From Paracoccaceae bacterium (lineage in GTDB: Bacteria; Pseudomonadota; Alphaproteobacteria; Rhodobacterales; Rhodobacteraceae): a stretch of DNA of 7,409 nt. Position 1 is the first letter of the stretch. Every line of letters begins with the position of its first letter. The stretch covers positions 1 through 7,409 of the forward strand of contig PWWF01000033.1 in the NCBI GenBank assembly GCA_003561595.1, read 5' to 3'. Made by a program: the position numbers and the translations under genes. Under the pieces are notes generated by a model. It searched no databases, had not been told where the DNA came from, and saw only the letters and a program-made list of their open reading frames with translations. This document shows, in pieces, positions 4,897 to 7,409 of this stretch.

Positions 4897-6831
4897 ATGC
4901 CCTGCCGTCAGGTCGCCCGAACCGTTGCCCGCGTTCCCGCCATCGCCAGCTTCGGCGCCGCTGCCTCCATGGCGCTGCTTGTCGCCCTGCCGGTCACTGC
5001 CGAAGAAGGTGATGTGGGCATGATCCGGTCCCACGGATATTCCTTCTATGGCGATCTGAGCTATCCGCCGGATTTCGGACATTTCAGCTATGTGAATCCC
5101 GACGCCCCCAAGGGCGGGCGCATTTCGATCTCGGCCCAGGGCACGTTCGACTCCATGAACCCGTTCACGCGGCAGGGACGTGCAGGGGTTCTGTCCTCAT
5201 CGATGTATGAAAGCCTGCTGGAATCAAGCGAACCCATGGGGACCGGGCTGGTGCCTGCCGATGTCTATGGCGAAAGCTATGGGCTGCTGGCCCATACGGT
5301 CGAATATCCCGAAACCAAGGATTGGGTGATCTTTTACATGCGCCCCGAAGCGCGGTTTTCCGATGGCACGCCTGTCACCGCGCATGATGTCGTGTTTTCG
5401 CATAATCTGTTTCTGGAACAGGGCCTGCCGTCTTATGCGCAAGGGGTCAGCGCGCGGGTGCTCGATGCCCAGGCGCTCGACGATCACACTGTCCGGTTCG
5501 ATTTCGCCCCCGACATCTCGCGTCGGTCCCTGATTGACCAGGTGGGCGCTGTGCCGGTCTTCTCGCAGGCATGGTATGAGGAAACGGGCGCGCGACTGGA
5601 CGAATCGCGCATGGAAATCTCGCCCGGTTCCGGCCCCTATATGCTCGACAGTTTCGAGGTCAATCGCCGCATTACCTACCGCCGGAACCCTGATTACTGG
5701 GGGGCAGACCTGCCCCAGAACCGCGGGCGGCACAATTTCGATGAAATCCGTGTTGAATATTTCGCCGATGGCTCTGCCGCGTTCGAGGCGTTCAAGACCG
5801 GCGAATACACATTCCGCGCCGAAAACAATTCGCGGCAATGGGCAACCGGCTATGATTTCCCCGCGATGGACCGCGGCCATGTGGTCCGTGACGAGCTGCC
5901 AACAGGGTTTGCGCCCACGGCAACCGGTTTCGTGTTCAATCTGGGCCGCGAGTTCCTGCAGGACAAGCGCGTGCGCGAGGCCATCGCGCTGGCCTGGAAT
6001 TTCGAGTGGACGAATGAAACGCTGCAATATGGCCTGTTCAATCAGCGCGCCTCTTTCGCGCAGGGCACCGAGTTTCAGGCCGATGGCCCGCCCGAGGGGC
6101 TGGAGCTTGAATTGCTGGAATCCCTCGGTGATCTGGTCCCCGAAGAGATCCTGACCGAACCTGCGCGGATGCCCCACACATCAAGCATCGAGCGGCTGAG
6201 CGACCGGCGCAACCTGCGGCAGGCCCGTATGCTGCTGGAAGAGGCCGGCTGGGAGGTGGATGACGCCGGTGAGCTGCGCAATGAGGCGGGCGAGCGGATG
6301 CGCATAGAGATCCCCGTATCCAGCGCCGGGTCCGCGACGATGGACTCGATCACCGAGACATTCGTACAGAACCTGCAATCGCTGGGCATCGACGCGCGCT
6401 TTCAGCGTATCGACGCCGCACAGCACACGGATCGGCGGCGCAACCGCGATTACGACATCATCTTCGATCAGTATGCGGCCTTCATGGATACGGGCACCGG
6501 CCTGCACCAGCGTTTCGGGTCCGAGGCCGCCGATATCAGCCTGTTCAATCCCGCTGGCCTGTCCAGTGACCTGGTCGATGCCGTGATCGATGCCTCGCTC
6601 ATGGCGCCCACGCCGGATGATCGCGATGCGGCCCTGATGGCGCTGGACCGGGTGCTGCGGCATGAAATGTTCATCATCCCTGCCTGGTATAATGATTCCG
6701 TCTGGATCGCGCATTGGGACATCTTCCAGCGCCCCGAGGATACGCCCCCCTTCGCCACTGGCGAGATGGATTTCTGGTGGTTCGATCAGGACCGTTACGA
6801 TGAACTGCGCGCATCCGGCGCATTGAGGTAA
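4897..6831 (+). CDS. yejA: YejA-like periplasmic solute-binding protein of a peptide ABC importer (family 5)
   Basis: This is the substrate-capturing component of a YejABEF-type ABC importer; in enterobacteria and rhizobia that system takes up oligopeptides, including microcin C-type peptides. The 644-residue precursor begins with a Sec signal peptide: basic n-region to R12, hydrophobic core about 15-32, probable cleavage after VTA (A35). The mature part opens with HGYSFYGDLSYPPDF and NPDAPKGG (67-74), then FDSMNPF (84-90), all characteristic of YejA-type proteins. SPGSGPYML (242-250) and RNPDYWG (263-269) are family 5 binding-protein signatures. There is no lipobox cysteine, so the protein should be soluble in the periplasm. 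The length is slightly above E. coli YejA (about 600). The start is fixed by AGGAGG 9 nt upstream. The stop lies 3 nt before yejB, giving a tight operon. The peptide substrate is inferred from family membership, not visible in the sequence. Confidence 0.9.
   Translation: MPCRQVARTVARVPAIASFGAAASMALLVALPVTAEEGDVGMIRSHGYSFYGDLSYPPDFGHFSYVNPDAPKGGRISISAQGTFDSMNPFTRQGRAGVLSSSMYESLLESSEPMGTGLVPADVYGESYGLLAHTVEYPETKDWVIFYMRPEARFSDGTPVTAHDVVFSHNLFLEQGLPSYAQGVSARVLDAQALDDHTVRFDFAPDISRRSLIDQVGAVPVFSQAWYEETGARLDESRMEISPGSGPYMLDSFEVNRRITYRRNPDYWGADLPQNRGRHNFDEIRVEYFADGSAAFEAFKTGEYTFRAENNSRQWATGYDFPAMDRGHVVRDELPTGFAPTATGFVFNLGREFLQDKRVREAIALAWNFEWTNETLQYGLFNQRASFAQGTEFQADGPPEGLELELLESLGDLVPEEILTEPARMPHTSSIERLSDRRNLRQARMLLEEAGWEVDDAGELRNEAGERMRIEIPVSSAGSATMDSITETFVQNLQSLGIDARFQRIDAAQHTDRRRNRDYDIIFDQYAAFMDTGTGLHQRFGSEAADISLFNPAGLSSDLVDAVIDASLMAPTPDDRDAALMALDRVLRHEMFIIPAWYNDSVWIAHWDIFQRPEDTPPFATGEMDFWWFDQDRYDELRASGALR
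6825..6829 (+). promoter_or_regulatory. yejB ribosome binding site inside the end of yejA
   Basis: GAGGT, 5 nt before the yejB ATG, is embedded in the last codons and stop of yejA (TTG AGG TAA). Ribosomes finishing yejA would pass over it, so translation of the two genes is probably coupled. Confidence 0.7.
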
Positions 6832-6834
6832 CCC

Positions 6835-7409
6835 ATGGGCGCCTATATCGCGCGACGGCTGCTGCTGATCATCCCGACCCTGTTCGGGGTGATGGTCATC
6901 AACTTCCTTCTGGTGCAATTCGTGCCTGGTGGCCCGATCGAACAGGTCATCGCGCAGATGGAAGGCATGGGCAATGTCTTTGGCGCCTTTGACGGTGCCG
7001 CGTCGGATGTGAATGTCGGCGCAGGCGATAGCGAGCGTTATCAGGGCGCGCGCGGCCTGCCGCCCGAATTCATCGCACAGCTTGAACGCGAGTTCGGCTT
7101 TGACCGCCCCCCGGTCGAGCGGTTCTTTCACATGATGTGGAACTACATCCGCTTTGATTTCGGTGAAAGCTACTTCCGCTCGATCTCGGTCGTCGATCTG
7201 GTGATCGAAAAACTGCCGGTCTCGATCAGCCTCGGGCTGTGGTCCACGCTTATCGCCTATCTGGTCTCGATACCGCTGGGCATCCGCAAGGCGGTGAATG
7301 ACGGCACGCGGTTTGATACCTTTACCTCGGGGCTGATTATCGTGGCCTATGCGATCCCGGGCTTTCTGTTCGCGATCCTGCTTCTGGTGCTGTTCGCGGG
7401 CGGGTCCTA
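6835..7409 (+). CDS. yejB: YejB-like ABC transporter permease, 3'-truncated by the window edge
   Basis: This is one of the two inner-membrane permease subunits of the YejABEF importer, expected to pair with YejE and the ATPase YejF encoded further right. The window holds 191 codons, about half of the roughly 364 residues of E. coli YejB, which it resembles from [16 protein letters not shown] onward. A first membrane helix (about 9-30) is followed by the family PGGP motif (31-34). The long periplasmic segment (about 35-125) includes YQGARGL and the conserved YIRFDFGES (104-112). Helices follow at about 127-150 ([21 protein letters not shown]) and 164-189. The cytoplasmic EAA loop that contacts the ATPase lies beyond the edge. 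ATG 6835 follows the yejA stop by 3 nt with GAGGT 5 nt upstream. No frameshift or stop is seen up to the edge. Confidence 0.93.
   Translation, partial: MGAYIARRLLLIIPTLFGVMVINFLLVQFVPGGPIEQVIAQMEGMGNVFGAFDGAASDVNVGAGDSERYQGARGLPPEFIAQLEREFGFDRPPVERFFHMMWNYIRFDFGESYFRSISVVDLVIEKLPVSISLGLWSTLIAYLVSIPLGIRKAVNDGTRFDTFTSGLIIVAYAIPGFLFAILLLVLFAGGS

Noticed and set aside
4818..5012. Possible upstream ORF (64 codons) overlapping the yejA start
   Set aside because: The ATG at 4818 has no ribosome binding site. The AGGAGG downstream clearly serves yejA, and the frame continues as an out-of-frame shadow inside the signal peptide region.
5224..6177. Minus-strand ORF of 317 codons opposite yejA
   Set aside because: It is a shadow frame of a confident solute-binding protein gene, created by GC bias. 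There is no ribosome binding site or recognisable domain.
6181..7131. Minus-strand ORF of 316 codons opposite the yejA end and yejB start
   Set aside because: It spans two real genes and their junction on the opposite strand, is low in recognisable motifs and rich in Arg/His/Gly, and is an antisense artefact.
1..7409. RNA genes, CRISPR repeats, insertion sequences, phage or defence genes
   Set aside because: Both strands were looked over for tRNA-like cloverleafs, regularly spaced repeats, transposase motifs and terminal inverted repeats. None was seen, and coding genes with ordinary family matches fill the window.

Overview
The window looks like chromosomal DNA from an alphaproteobacterium of the Rhodobacterales (Rhodobacter/Paracoccus/Roseobacter relatives). 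Base composition is GC-rich with strong G/C third-position bias. The protein at 4199-4705 resembles the membrane-anchored cytochrome c552 (CycM) of Paracoccus, including a near-identical start (MFDTM..TKA). The assignment comes from remembered family sequences and motifs, not from a database search.

Layout, left to right. (1) 2-1834, + strand: the 3' part of a sugar isomerase/epimerase-type TIM-barrel gene, then after 3 nt a Gfo/Idh/MocA NAD(P)-dependent oxidoreductase. This is a two-gene carbohydrate or polyol catabolism module of unknown substrate, closed by a GC-rich hairpin at 1859-1885. (2) 2062-3174, + strand: a polytopic membrane protein of the AbrB/PF05145 family, probably transcribed alone. 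(3) 3191-3245: two small hairpins in the convergent gap, including a GGTGGGT palindrome with a third matching arm. (4) 3243-4076, - strand: monofunctional prephenate dehydratase (pheA) with a C-terminal ACT domain. (5) 4199-4705, + strand: cycM, divergent from pheA, followed by a strong intrinsic terminator at 4732-4772. (6) 4897 to the window end, + strand: yejA (family 5 periplasmic binding protein) and the first half of yejB (ABC permease). These open a YejABEF-type peptide importer operon whose remaining genes should lie to the right.

The blocks are functionally separate: sugar oxidation, an uncharacterised membrane protein, phenylalanine synthesis, respiratory electron transfer and peptide import. 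Nearly all DNA is accounted for; the longest non-coding stretch is about 230 bp. No RNA gene, CRISPR array, insertion sequence, phage gene or obvious defence system was found.

No clearly novel system is visible. The points most worth a second look are the substrate of the isomerase/oxidoreductase pair, the three-arm palindrome between abrB and pheA, the non-canonical effector motif of PheA, the very acidic linker of CycM, a heat-shock-like promoter candidate ahead of yejA, and an AT-rich octamer shared by two intergenic regions.
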